From NCBI GenBank assembly GCA_011799875.1, contig CM022302.1:304431048-304495047 (forward strand): a DNA stretch of 64,000 nt. The letters are read 5' to 3'. The position numbers and the translations under genes are program-made. The notes under the pieces were generated by a model. That model searched no databases. It was not told the origin of the DNA and saw only the letters and a program-made list of their open reading frames with translations. Origin of the DNA: Thinopyrum elongatum. Taxonomy: Eukaryota; Streptophyta; Magnoliopsida; Poales; Poaceae. Positions 1 through 11,036 of this stretch are shown here, one piece after another; positions within the stretch are counted from its first letter, which is position 1, and each line of letters opens with the position of its first letter.

Positions 1-39
1 TAGCGAATACATTGTGTTCTCGTATTATTTTTCCTGCAG

Positions 40-1036
40 TGCATTCCTTGCTGTGCCAGAACACATGTACTCAAGATGGTCGGCCTTGCCATAACTGAAT
101 ACACTAGTTTAATGGTCACATTGAAGACAGGCCATGGATATAATTTCCGAGTTGGGTTCATGAACCAAGAAGATCGCTGCTTTTTTTATGGCCGAACTTG
201 GATAAACTTTGTCAAGTGTTACAGACTGAAAATTGGCGCATGAATGTTGATGGAAATAGCAGAACCTGGTCTCATCTTCACTGTGATCTTCCGCCCCGAC
301 GTCGTTCCAGTACTTCATCCATGTTAGTTTTGTATCTGGTTCTTGCATGTTGCCTCGATTACTTCTTAATCCACCTATTATGTCTAACTAATCACAATTT
401 AACTTTAGAAGTAGCAACGATTTGTGACTCCCTTCTCTCACGAAGATGCTACTTCTAACTAATATTTCTTATAATTGGTGGCACGTGTAGGTTATTTCAA
501 AGTTAAGCATGCTACTCGTTTGTTATTCTATAAGAACTCGACTGTTACTGATGGCACTAAAGTTGACTGGGACGACATCCACCAGTTCCTACACTTTATT
601 GATTGTCTTGAGGTCCTTGTGGGGCGTTTTAATGGTGGAAGGCCACTTGGGATATGTGTGCCACTGCAGCACACGTTGAACAGGTCCAACTGTGTCGAGA
701 AACTTATGGTACGAGCTATTTTCTGTTATATATGTTGTTCATAAACTCTTGCTTAGACACAGTTTTATAGCTGTGATCTTCTTGAAACATAAACTGCCCA
801 GTTCTATTGTTCCTATACAGATGCCTGACCATGGTCGGGTCAGACTTGCGCTTGGTCACAACATGATGTTTATGTCGACCTACTCCATTTCCCTTGGAGG
901 TGAGACGATACTTATTCATGGGTGGTCTCAAATAATGAAGGCCCGTCCATCTTGGAGAATAGGACAGAAGGTTATGCTCATGCTTTTCCATGGCTCTAAA
1001 GCAAATATCCTGTTTATTGACCACATTGCAAGATGA
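40..1036 (+). pseudogene. B3-domain-like gene, 3 exons, one in-frame stop
   Basis: Three exons join cleanly: 40-322, 491-708 and 821-1036. Splice sites are visible (acceptor TGCAG before 40, GT at 323, AG at 489-490, GT at 709, AG at 819-820), and both introns keep phase (1, then 0). Exon 1 reads like a plant B3 DNA-binding domain: a SLMVTLKTG strand, then GRTWINFVKCYRLKIG, matching the 'GW..F.....L..GD' core of the family. Exon 3 holds a second B3-like segment (HGWSQIMK then WRIGQKVMLMLF) and ends at a TGA at 1034-1036. An in-frame TGA at 241-243 falls right after the LKIGA motif of domain 1. The true start is probably upstream of the window. Known B3 proteins (REM/RAV/ARF classes) are nuclear transcription factors; function here is inferred from fold motifs only. 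The gene lies beside CACTA-A and could be cargo of that transposon or a decayed host gene. Confidence 0.55.
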
Positions 1037-1274
1037 AGCCGCTTTCAGAAGGTTGTGGATGCGCGGGGTGGCGCCTGGGCCTTGTCCTAGGGCTTGGTGG
1101 CCTCACCCTTGGTTAACTATAAGCAAAGTAGCACTGTTCGAGGCGTCCTTTGTACGGTTGAACCTGTATAAGTACTCATACTGCTTTCAGCTATGGTTGT
1201 TAAGTGCCCCTGCTGGTTTCAGTTAAGGTTGCTAAGTACTCCTGCTGCTTTTATAGTCTGTCGTGTTTCTTCAG
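1037..1274 (+). other. 3' flank of the B3-like gene
   Basis: No ORF or repeat family is recognised. It contains a short imperfect direct duplication (about 33 bp, around 1190-1255, GGTTGTTAAGTGCCCCTGCTG versus GGTTGCTAAGTACTCCTGCTG) and may be the 3' UTR of the upstream gene. Confidence 0.3.
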
Positions 1275-3490
1275 TCCTGTCTTCCTCCAGCTGCCAAAAC
1301 CAAACCAGCACCGGCGGGGCCGCCTGCTTCCGCTTCCCACGGCTGGCTGCTCCTCAGCGCATGCATTGCCGCCCCATCATCTCCTAAATCGTTAACACTG
1401 ACGTCCGAGGCCTCGCCATCGTCCTCTGCGCGCTTTGGTGTGCTCGCCGCGGCACCGCCCTCTCGCGTTGTCAACATGGTCAACAAACAAGAGGAATCGG
1501 GAGAGGACTATATGTGGAGAGGATGACAGTAGAGGCCCACCATGTCCATGGCCGTACGCAAGCAAGTTCCTCATTTTTTGTTATATACTCCATTGTCAGC
1601 GTATAGAAAAAGAAAATGCTTCCTCCTAGTGGTTTGCTGACATCTGGGACCCACGACATTGTTAGCGTATAGTCAATAGACAAGAGAACAGCACAAGATC
1701 GGCTCACACCTAGGACGTATCTGCTCAAGCAGTATTTTTTTTGTTATTGTTGAGACGGAGCAGGGTTTCAACTGGGTTGTGGCCCGTCTAGCCCAGGCTT
1801 CTATTTTACGTTCACCACATGACCAGCCCAGCTATTTCTTCTTTGTGAAAATGAGCCCAGTTTATTTTTTCTGAAGAATACCCAATCCAGGCCTACTTAT
1901 TTTTCTACGCCCTGCTGGGCTGCAACTCTTTCAAGACGGCTGCAAATCTTGAAAGTAATATGAAATGGGCTGTAAATATAAAAAACAGATGACAAATTGG
2001 CAATTACTTTCAAATTTCTGAATTTTTTCACATTTTCAGATTCCAATTTCACTGCGCTTTAACCTAATTTAAATATATCTTCAAAGTACTTTAAATCTAC
2101 CTCGACATTTTGGTACTAAAAATAGTTTGGACCCCACCAAAATATGCGAAGTTTTGTTTAAATTTTTAACCCTGTCCCTGGCCAACAAAAAATGGACTGC
2201 AATAAATTGCATAAGAAGTTGCAATGAGCTGTAAATTATTGAAAAAATAGGGAAAGGCTCTGACTTGTGGGCCTATTAAGTTGACGCATATGCAAGATTT
2301 TTTTACTTATTATATACGTCAACAAACCATTCTAGCAGACGTGACCATTGGATGTCATTCCAATGGCCGTCGTGCTTCTTCAATCTCTGATCTTCTTGCT
2401 CTAGCCGCCAAATCTAGCGCCGGCGAGACTGCCTGCTCCCGCCTCCCGTGGCCGGCTGTGCTGCCGTGCAGGCCTCACCGCGCCCTACTAGTCCCTCCGC
2501 TGGCTAGGCCATCCCTCTACTCACCCACATCCCTCCACTGTTGTGGCTTCGCCGCCTCCGGGTCATTCCCTTCTTGGGTCTCGCCGCCGTCCATCGTGTT
2601 GGTGTTCTCGGCACGGCGTGGTCAATGTTGTCAACAAACGACAACATAGGAAGAGGGATGTACATGGAGAGGTTGACAGTTGGGACCCACATGGTCCATG
2701 GCCGCACACAAGCAAGTACCTCCTTATTACGCCAAAAAGAATGAATCCTCCCAATGACAGCTGGGACCCACCAGCTAAATCTTGGCACGGAAGGAAGTGC
2801 CTCCTTATTAAGCAAAAAATAACGAGTGCTCCCCATGACAGATGGGCCCACTAGATTTGGAGGCTGACTTGTGGCCCTACTAAGTTAACGTGTACGCAGG
2901 GCTTTGTCAACTTAGTCAACAAACGATTCTATCACCAGTGACCGTTGGATTGTTAACATCCAACGGTCGTCCTGCTTCTTCAACCTCTGATTTTCTTGAT
3001 CCAGCCATCCAAACCACCACATGCTCCTGCCTCCCATGGCCGGCTGTGCTGCCATGCAGGCCTCATCGCCCCCTACTACTCCCACCGCTGGCCAGGCCAT
3101 CCCTCTACTCACCCACACCCCATGTTATTCTGGAGCGACGGCAGCCTCACACCGCAGCCGAACCAGTCAACCCTCGTACTACCCTCCACGTGTTCCCAGG
3201 CTCCGCGTCGTTCCCTGGCTCACCGTCGTCTACCGCCTGGTGCTGTCCGCACGGCGTGGTCAACATGGTCAACGAACAACAACCATCGGAAGAGGACTGT
3301 ACGCGGTGAGGCTGATAGATGGACCCACCAGCTACATCTTCGCATGCAAGGAAGTGCCTCCTTATTACGCGCAAAAAAAGAATCCTCCCCCTGTCAGCTC
3401 GGACCCACCATCAATATCTTCGCACGCAAGGAAGTGCCTCCTTATCCTCCCTAATAGATGGGACCCACCCGGTCGAAGCATACATAGCGT
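1275..3490 (+). repeat. Three diverged copies of a 500-700 bp internal CACTA module
   Basis: Copies lie at about 1275-1720, 2290-2870 and 2890-3480. Each has the same order of landmarks: a CCTGCTCCCGCCTCCCATGG-like box, GTCAACATGGTCAACAAAC, GGAAGAGGAC, a GACCCACCAGCTACATCTTC box, and AAGGAAGTGCCTCCTTATTA. One further partial copy lies inverted at about 21475-21840 in CACTA-B. Between the first and second copies (about 1740-2280) is AT-rich DNA with no recognised feature. Confidence 0.6.
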
Positions 3491-3827
3491 TGTCATTCTG
3501 GTCTCAAACGTGTACGTACATACTGGTCCATCGGTCTTTCTGCCACGATGAACCGTGGCCCAGTAAGGAGCGGTAGCTATTCAGGCAGTCCCGTCTATAT
3601 CGTGTACACATACGTACAGCCACGCTGCAAGAAAGTAAATACGGCTACGTACATACATACGGGCGGGGTCTTGAACGCGTACAGCGACGGCGTCCTGTTC
3701 ATCGGCAGCCAACCGACAGGGTCGGAACAGAGAAACATCGTTGTGTTCATCGGGAGGCAACAGACTGGGTCGGAATGCGTCGTGTTCATCGGGAGCCAAC
3801 CGGCTTGGACGGAACAGCCAAAACGGG

Positions 3828-4012
3828 GTCTGGCGTACCGCAAAACGGAGGAAACGGACTTGTGTTCGAGCTCCTACGGTCGAAATGGGGTGCTGTTGAT
3901 CGGGAGGGGTGTGGCGTACCGCAAAACGGAGGAAACGGACTTGTGTTGGGGCGCCTACGGTCGAAACAGGGTCCTGTTCATCGGGAGGGGTGTGGCATAC
4001 CGCAAAACGGGA
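3828..4012 (+). repeat. ~80-bp tandem repeat, about 2.3 copies
   Basis: The unit starts at GGCGTACCGCAAAACGGAGG (about 3831, 3912) and again, diverged, at about 3992. The same unit occurs four times inverted at 20798-21060 with a period of 81 bp. It is an internal array of the CACTA family. Confidence 0.7.
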
Positions 4013-4019
4013 CTCCACG

Positions 4020-4510
4020 GGCTACTGTTCATCCACCATCGACTTCCTCCAGCCTCCACCTGCTACTGTTCATCCACCATCAACTTCCTCCTGCCTCCAC
4101 TAGCTACTGTTCATCCACGGGGTCCTGTTCATCCAGCCTCCACCGGCTACTATTCAACCAGCCCTCCACGGGGTCCTGTTCATCCAGCCTCCACCGGCTC
4201 CTGTTCAACCAGCCCTCCACGGGGTCCTGTTCAACCAGCCCTCCATGGGGTCCTGTTCATCCAGCCTCCACCGGCTCCTGTTCAACCAGCCCTCCATGGG
4301 GTCCTGTTCAACCAGCCCTCCATGGGGTCCTGTTCAACCAGCCCTGCACGGGGTCCCACCACCGGCTACTGTTCATCCACCCCCACCTCCTCGATCGGGG
4401 TCCTGTTCATCCAGCGGCAACGGCCTCTACTACCACAGGATCCTGTTCATCCAACCCCCACCGGGAACTATTCGTCCTACCCCCACCGGGGACTGTTCAT
4501 CAAGAGGCAG
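4020..4510 (+). repeat. Short-unit minisatellite (CTGTTCATCCA / CCGGCTCCTGTTCAACC)
   Basis: Many imperfect copies of a 25-35 bp unit built from CTGTTCATCCAGCCTCCACC and CTGTTCAACCAGCCCTCCA. It explains the long biased ORFs in this stretch, which are not taken as genes. Confidence 0.7.
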
Positions 4511-4514
4511 CTTC

Positions 4515-5013
4515 GATCGGCTTCAGTTAGCAACAACAGCGAAGGAATTGCTCGGGTTTATTTAACAGCCAGGGATCGATCGCTCAGGTTTAGTAACATA
4601 GCTAGTGCAATTGCTCGGGTTCAGTAAGCGAACGCCATGCTCGGGTTCAGTTAGAGCCCAATGCTCGCATCCACGCGCGTACGTGTACGAGAGAAACGCG
4701 CAATCCCTCTGTGCATCGCCCGGCCCCGACCACCCACCATAACTGGGAAATCCCCAAAATTTTCCTCGCCCTCGCTTCTACCATGATTTTTTCCATCATG
4801 GACGGCCCAAAGAATGTCATGCAGGTGCGTCCCCGGCCCACCCAGGACAAAAAGCCGATTTTCTGTCATGATTTTTTGTCATAGAAGTAGGAGCCCACCA
4901 CATCTATGATGATACGTGCTTTTGTCATAATTATCGTCATAGAAGTGTCATAACCATGACAGAAAAAAATTCATTCGACCCAAAATGTCACAGATGTGTC
5001 TTTTTTTTGTAGT
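4515..5013 (+). repeat. Subterminal region and right TIR of CACTA-A
   Basis: Contains repeated GCTCGGGTTCAGT-type motifs (about 4550-4660), the mirror of CTGAACCCGAGCGA motifs at 20230-20420, then the terminal block with TTTTTGTCATAGAAGTAGG and a TGTAGTG end at 5007-5013. Confidence 0.75.
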
Positions 5014-5206
5014 GGATTGACAACCCCTTTATCGCGTTGGGTGCAATTATTTGTTTGTTTGTGTAGGTTCTATCATTGGAGACTTGTGTGTTCCTCCTAC
5101 TAGATTGATACCTTGGTTCTCAAACTATGGGAAATACTTATGTCTACTTTGCTGCATCACCCTTTCCTCTTTAAGGGAAAAACCAATGCAAGCTCAAGAA
5201 GTAGCA
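5014..5206 (+). repeat. 5' LTR remnant of the Sabrina-like element
   Basis: Aligns base by base with 18858-19050 (GATTGACAAYCCCTTTATCG through CAAGAAGTAGCA). The upstream part was separated by the CACTA-A insertion. Confidence 0.85.
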
Positions 5207-5216
5207 GGAAGAATTT

Positions 5217-5234
5217 CTGGCGTCATTGCCGGGG
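5217..5234 (+). promoter_or_regulatory. Primer binding site (tRNA-Asp type)
   Basis: TGGCGTCATTGCCGGGGA differs at two positions from TGGCGCCGTTGCCGGGGA, the complement of the plant tRNA-Asp 3' end. It lies 10 bp after the LTR end at 5206, as in Athila elements. Confidence 0.75.
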
Positions 5235-5483
5235 ACGTTCTACATCAAGCCTACCAAGTACCCATCATAAACTCTCATCTCTTGCATTACATTATTCGCC
5301 ATTTGCCTCTCGTTTTCCTCTCCCCCACTTCTAAAATGTTTTCAGAAAAACACAAAAATATTTGCCTTTTTATTTGCCTTCTTTCCGTTCACCTTTTCAT
5401 TTGCATTTATGTCTTACTTGGTTTGTTTGCTTGTTCGTTTGGTATAATTGTGTGTTTATTGAAAATCAGAAAACAAAAAGCTT

Positions 5484-6212
5484 ATGGATCCTCATCCACT
5501 TTCTAATCTTTTTAAAAGATCCAACTATGATGAACCAATTTCTTGTGAGTTGAGTGCACTAGATTATCTTTATGAAGTTTTGCTTGAAATTCATGAATCT
5601 GAAAATTGTGATGAAGTGCTAAAAGAGGAAATTTATGAAGTGATTCACGATAGCTCCTTGAATGAAAAGCATGATTGCAATGGTGTTATTATAAATTCTA
5701 TTAATTTCAATTGTGCTAATAATATGGAAAACCCTAAGCTTGAGGATGCTAATTTTGCTATGCCCACTACTTATTGCAAAGATCATGATTGGGGTGATAA
5801 TGATTCTTATGATCTTGAAAATTTATTTAAGCCTCATGATGAATATTATATTGATAATAGTGTTTGCAATAATATTGAAAGTAGGTTTGGAAGAGTGTAA
5901 ACTCTAGTTAATAATGATCCCACTACTTTGGATAATGATCAATCTTATGAATTTTTTGATAAAAGTGGGCTTGGAGAGGTCATGACTTTATTTGAGGATA
6001 ATCCCACTATTTTGGAAAAGTGTCAACTTTGCATGCATGTGGCTCATGAAGAGAATATTATTTGTGATAGTTATATTGCTGAATTTGATTGTGATCCAAC
6101 ATGTAATTATTATGATAGAGGAAAATATGGTTGTAGAAATTTTCATGTTACTAAATTACCTCTCGTTATGTTGAGATTGCTATTGTTCTTTCTTCTTCCT
6201 TGCATATGCTAG
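5484..6212 (+). pseudogene. Unknown ORF of the Sabrina-like element, in-frame stop
   Basis: An ATG at 5484 opens a frame that runs to 6212 with a single in-frame TAA at 5898-5900, about 242 codons in all. The product is acidic and Asn/Asp/Cys-rich, with motifs such as LSALDYLYEVLLEIHES and CQLCMHVAHEEN. It has no match to gag, protease, RT, RNase H or integrase motifs. Its C-terminal end (LPLVMLRLLLFFLLPCIC) is hydrophobic. Frames of this kind are common in internal domains of non-autonomous Athila-like elements of wheat; their function is unknown. It sits just downstream of the primer site, where gag would normally lie. Confidence 0.5.
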
Positions 6213-9200
6213 TTTTTCCTTGTCTTGATAAATCTTTTCCCCATAAAATGCCTATGCATAGGAAGTATGTTAGACTTAAACTTCTTTTTCACATGCTATA
6301 TGATGCTCTCTTTGTGCTTCATTTTTTTGTCTTTTATGTGAGCATCATTAAAATTATCAACGCCTAACTAAAAGGCTTTAAAGAAAAGCGCTTGTTGGGA
6401 GACAACCCAATATTTTTCCATTCTGCTTTTTATGAGTTTACTCAATTATACCTCTATTATGATTGTGTTTTAATATTTTAATTATTGTTTGAGCCAAGTA
6501 AAACCTTTGGGATGCTTTGGTAGATCGTTGATTTGATTTTGCTGAAAACAGAAACTTTTCCCTCCAGTATCAAAATTGTTAAAATTCACTAGGACATGGA
6601 AAAGCTCTGAATGTTTTACACAAGATAAATATATGAATTGCCTATGTTGTCCTAATTTTTTAGAATTTTTGGAGTTACAGAAGTATGGCTATAATTCGGG
6701 TCTTTACAGATTGTTCTATTTTTGACAGATTCTATTTTTGATGTGTTGTTTGCTTATTTGGATGAATCTATGGGTAGTATCGGGCGGTATGAGCCATGTA
6801 AAAGTTAGAATACAATAGATATAATGCAAATATAAAATTGTAATGAGTTCACAATAGTACCTAAAAAGTGGGGATTTGTTTTATCATACTAACGGATCTC
6901 ATGAGTTTTTTGTTGAGTTTTGTGTTGTGAAGTTTTCAAGTTTGGGGTGAAGTTTTGATGGACTACGGAATAAGGAGTGGCAAGAGCCTAAGCTTGGGGA
7001 TGCCCAAGCCACCCCAAGGTAATATTCAAGGACAACCAAGCACCTACGCTTGGGGATGCCCCGGATGGCATCCCCTCTTTTGTCTTCAATCCATCGGTAA
7101 ATTACTTGAGGCTATATTTTTATTCACCACATGATATGTGTTTTTCTTGGAGCGTCTTGTATTATATGAGTTTTTGCTTTTTAGTTTGCCACAATCATCC
7201 TTGCTGTACACACCTTTTGAGTGGGACACACATTAATCGTGAATTTATAGAAAACTCTATGTGCTTCACTTACATCTTTTGAGCCAGGTAGTTGCTCTAG
7301 TGCTTCACTTATATCTTTTTAGAGCATGGCGGTGGTTTTATTTTGAAGAAATTGATGAACTCTCATGCTTCAATTATATTATTTTGAGAGTCTTAAAAAT
7401 AGTATGGTAATTTGCTTAGGTTATGAATTTAGTCCTAATATGATGTGTATTCAAGAGGGATATAATAAAAACTTTCATGAAGATCGTTGAATATATGAGA
7501 AGTTTGATTCCTTGCATTTGTTTTGAGATATAAAGATGGTGATATTAGAGTCATGCTAGTGAGTAATTGTGGATTAGTAAAAATATTTGTGTTAAGGTTT
7601 GTGATTCCCGAAGCATCCACGTATGGTCTCTCGTTATGCGGTGAAGTTGGAGCATGATATATTTTTGATTATCTTCCTTACGAGTGGCGGTCGGGGACGA
7701 GCAATGGTCTTTTCCTACCAATCTATCCTCCTAGGAGCATGTGTATTAGTACTTTTCTTTGATGGCTAATAAACTTTTGCAATAAGTATGTGAGTTCTTT
7801 ATGAGTAATGTTGAGTCCATGCATTATACGCACTCTCACCCTTCCACCATTGCTAGACTCTTCGGTACCGTGCATTGCCCTTTCTCACCTTAAGAGTTGG
7901 TGCAAACTTCGTCGGTGCATCCACACCCCATGATATGATACGCTCTTTCACACATAAGCCACCTTATATCTTCCTCAAAACAGCCACCATACCTACCAAT
8001 TATGGCATTTCCATATCGATTCCGAGATATATTGCCATGCAACTTCCACCGTTCTGTTTTATTATGACACACAACATCACTGTCATATTGCTTTACATGA
8101 TCATATAGTTGGCATAGTATTTGTGGCTTGGCCACCATTCATATTTTTTATACATGTCATGCTAGATCATTGCACATCCCGGTACACCGCCGGAGGCACT
8201 CATATAGAGTCATATTTTTGTTCTAGTATCGGGTTGTAATTCTTGAGTTGTAAGTAAATAAAAGTGTGATGATCATCATTATTGGAGCATTGTCCCATGT
8301 GAGGAAAGGATGATGGAGACTATGATTCCCCCACAAGTCGAGATGAGACTCCGGACTTCAAATAAAAAGAGGCCAAAAAGCACAAAATAAAAAAATAAAA
8401 ATAAGAAAGAAAAAAATAAAAAATGATAGAAAAAGAGAGAAGGGACAATGTTACTATCCTTTTCCACACTTGTGCTTCAAAGTAGCACCATATTCTTCAT
8501 GATAGAGAGTCTCCTATTTTGTCACTTTCATATATTACTAGTGGGAATTTTTTATTATAGAACTTGGCTTGTATATTCAATGATGGGCTTCCTCAAATTG
8601 CCTTAGGGCTTCGTGAGCAAGTGAGTTGGATGCACACCCACTTAGTTTTCTTTTGAGCTTTCATACACTTTTAGCTCTAGTGCATTTGTTGCATGGTAAT
8701 CCCTACTCCTTGCATTGATATCAATTGATGGGCATCTCCATAGCCTATTGATTAGCCTCGTCAATGTGAGACTTTATCCTTTTTTGTCTTCTCCACACAA
8801 CCTCCACCATCATATTCTATTCCACCTATAGTGCTATATGCATGGCTCACACTCATGTATTGCGTGAGAGTTAAAAAAGCTTGAGAACATTAAAAGTATG
8901 AACCAATTGCTTGGCTTGTCATCGGGGTTGTGCATGATAAATACTTTGTGTTATGAAGATAGAGCATGACAAGATTATATGATTTTGTAGGGATAACTTT
9001 GTTTAGCCATGATATTTTCAGAAGACATGATTGCTTTATTTAGTATGCTTGAAGTATTATTGTTTTTATGTCAATATTAAACCTTTGTTTTAAATCTTAT
9101 GGATCTGAATATTCATGCCATAATAAAGAAAGATTACATGATAAACATGTTAGGTAGCATTCCATATCAAAAATTCTGTTTTTACCATTTACCTAATCGA

Positions 9201-9230
9201 GGATGAGCAGGAATTAAGCTTGGGGATGCT
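6213..9230 (+). other. Non-coding internal domain of the Sabrina-like element
   Basis: About 3 kb, AT-rich, with no ORF I can support. It contains two extra copies of the polypurine-tract-like box AGCTTGGGGATGCC (about 6991 and 7048). Confidence 0.5.
9214..9230 (+). promoter_or_regulatory. Polypurine tract before the 3' LTR
   Basis: TTAAGCTTGGGGATGCT directly precedes the LTR start TGGTACGTCTCC at 9231; this is the usual site of plus-strand priming. Confidence 0.65.
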
Positions 9231-10056
9231 TGGTACGTCTCCAACGTATCTATAATTTTTGATTGTTCCATGCTATTATATTATCCATCTTGGATGCTTT
9301 ATATGCATTATTATGCTATTTTATATCATTTTTTGGGACTAACCTATTAACCTAGTGCCCAGTGCCAGTTGCTGTTTTTCCTTGTTTCTGTCTTTTACAG
9401 AAAATCAATACTCCCTCCGTTCCAAAATATAGTGCTTCCTCTATTCCCGTGCTTCAACTTTGACCATAAATATAACCAACGAGACCGACTGCGGCAGGAG
9501 CAAAAGTTTTCAATTATATAAAAATTTTCTCCCACCGCAGTCGGTCTTGTTGGTTAAATTTATGGTCAAAGTTGGACCTCAGAAAGCGCGGGCGCACTAT
9601 ATTTTGGAATGGAGGGAGTACCAAACAGAGTCCAAACAGAATGAAACTTTTTGATGATTTTTCTTGGACCAGAAGACACCTAGGTAGCTTCGGGAGGAGG
9701 CCAGAAGGGCCACGAGAGAGCCACAAGCTCCGGAGGCGTGCCCTAAGGGGGGCCCAAGCTTGTGGGCCCCTCGAGGCTCATCTAACCATAATCTTTGCTC
9801 CATAAATACCCAAATATTCCCCGTATACCAGAGGGCACACCAAAAATACTTTTCCGCCACCGCATGTTTCTGTCCTTGTGAGATCCCATCTGGAGACCTT
9901 TTCCGGAACTCTACCGGAGGGGGATTCGATCATGGAGGGCATCTACATCAACCTTGCTGCCCTTCCGATGATGTGTGAGTAGTTTACCACAGACCTATGG
10001 GTTCATAGCTAGTAGCTAGATGGCTTCTTCTCTCTCTTTGATGCTCAATACAATGT
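9231..10056 (+). repeat. 3' LTR of the Sabrina-like element, first part
   Basis: Matches the LTR fragment at 52544-53443. Interrupted by the Stowaway MITE at 9411-9618 and by RLX-1 after 10056. Confidence 0.85.
9411..9618. mobile_element. Stowaway MITE, 208 bp
   Basis: Terminal inverted repeats CTCCCTCCGTTCCAAAATAT and its complement ATATTTTGGAATGGAGGGAG, flanked by TA on both sides (9409-9410, 9619-9620). The related LTR near 52690 lacks it and is a natural empty site. Confidence 0.9.
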
Positions 10057-10458
10057 TGATGTAGGGTAGAACCCTAGATGCCTGATCTTTCACGATTGGA
10101 GCGGATCCCGCGATGAACACGAAGAACACGAGGAGAAACGTGAGGGGAAACACGAGGGGAAATGAGAGGAATCACTCAAATCAACGAGAAATGATCACAC
10201 ATGTGCTAGATCCATGAACACAAAGAGAGATACACGATCCAAAGTCAACAAAGGACGATACAAACGGTAACTAGTTCATCTCCGTGAGGAGGTCTTGAAT
10301 CCACGAGGGATCTTCCCGTGAGGGGTCTTGAATCTGGTGTGGATCTTCTCCGAAGAGGTCGCGGTCTCTTGAATGAGAAGAACCACAAGGATGAGCAAAG
10401 CTCTATCTCTATAATGAGCTAAACCAATACTAACCCTAACTAGGAGGGGGTAGGAGTC

Positions 10459-10466
10459 TATATATA
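10459..10466 (-). promoter_or_regulatory. TATA box in RLX-1 3' LTR
   Basis: CTATATATAGACTCC on the minus strand, 73 bp downstream of the palindrome array. Confidence 0.55.
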
Positions 10467-10538
10467 GTCGTAGTGCAAAGTGGGACGAGCTGGAGGGGTA
10501 CATGGGCCCTTGGCCCGTTCACTGTGCGCAGATAGGCG

Positions 10539-10828
10539 CCGGATGTCCGGGATGGGGGCCGGATGTCCGGCGGCTCACGAGGAGCCGGATGTCCGGGCCT
10601 CGGGCCAGATGTCCGAGCTGGACTTGCCTGTTTCTTGTGCTCTCTGTTCAGGCGGGGCCAGATATCCGGGCGGGGAGGCCGAATGTCCGGGGCGTCGGGA
10701 AGAGCCGGATGTCCGGGGCACGGGGCCGGATGTCCGGGCTGTCGGGGTCGCTTCCAGATGCATTCGGAGATGGAGGGCCGGATTTCCAGGGACACGGGCC
10801 GGATGTCCAGGCTGGGCCGGATGTCCGG
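10539..10828 (-). repeat. Array of CCGGATGTCCGG near-palindromes, 11 copies
   Basis: Eleven copies (about six perfect, five with one or two changes) in 290 bp. Each is a 5-bp inverted repeat CCGGA-NN-TCCGG. They are separated by irregular G-rich spacers, so this is a motif array and not a simple tandem repeat. It lies in the U3 part of the LTR, upstream of the TATA box. Confidence 0.9.
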
Positions 10829-11036
10829 CTGCTGTAGCAGCTGGCTCTTCTTCCTTCTCCTTCCTTCGCTCCCATGCACATTTGGCCTTGGTCCTTGGGC
10901 TCTCCATGGTCTCCTCGGATGTATCTGAGTATGCACAAGGTCCGCGCTTGAAGTAGCATCCATGTCTTACATGCGGAAAGGGAAGATTCGGAAAGGAGCG
11001 AGTTCACCTTAGGTCCAATGGCGTATGCTTGAGGTC

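Larger units (their letters stand above)
1275..5013 (+). mobile_element. CACTA-A: CACTA transposon, right part
   Basis: The right end is clear: 4990-5013 ends in TTTTTTTTGTAGTG, the reverse complement of a CACTACAAAA terminus, and sequence inside it is the Caspar-like subterminal region (repeats of TGTCAT/ATGACA). The same subterminal and internal modules recur inverted at 19869-21893 (CACTA-B), which supports one family. The element is inserted in the 5' LTR of the Sabrina-like element that resumes at 5014. No left CACTA terminus was found, so the left limit is only where shared repeat modules begin. No transposase ORF is visible; the ORFs here are compositionally biased chance frames through repeats. 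Confidence 0.7.

Noticed and set aside
3548..4627. 359-codon plus-strand ORF and overlapping frames
   Set aside because: It runs through the 80-bp array and the CTGTTCATCCA minisatellite; all frames are open because of repeat composition and the peptide is repetitive. The family copy at 20440-21200 does not keep an equivalent frame.
10480..10956. Overlapping ORFs on both strands in the RLX-1 LTRs (also 17452-17928)
   Set aside because: Caused by the CCGG-rich array without stops in several frames; read as a regulatory array, not genes.
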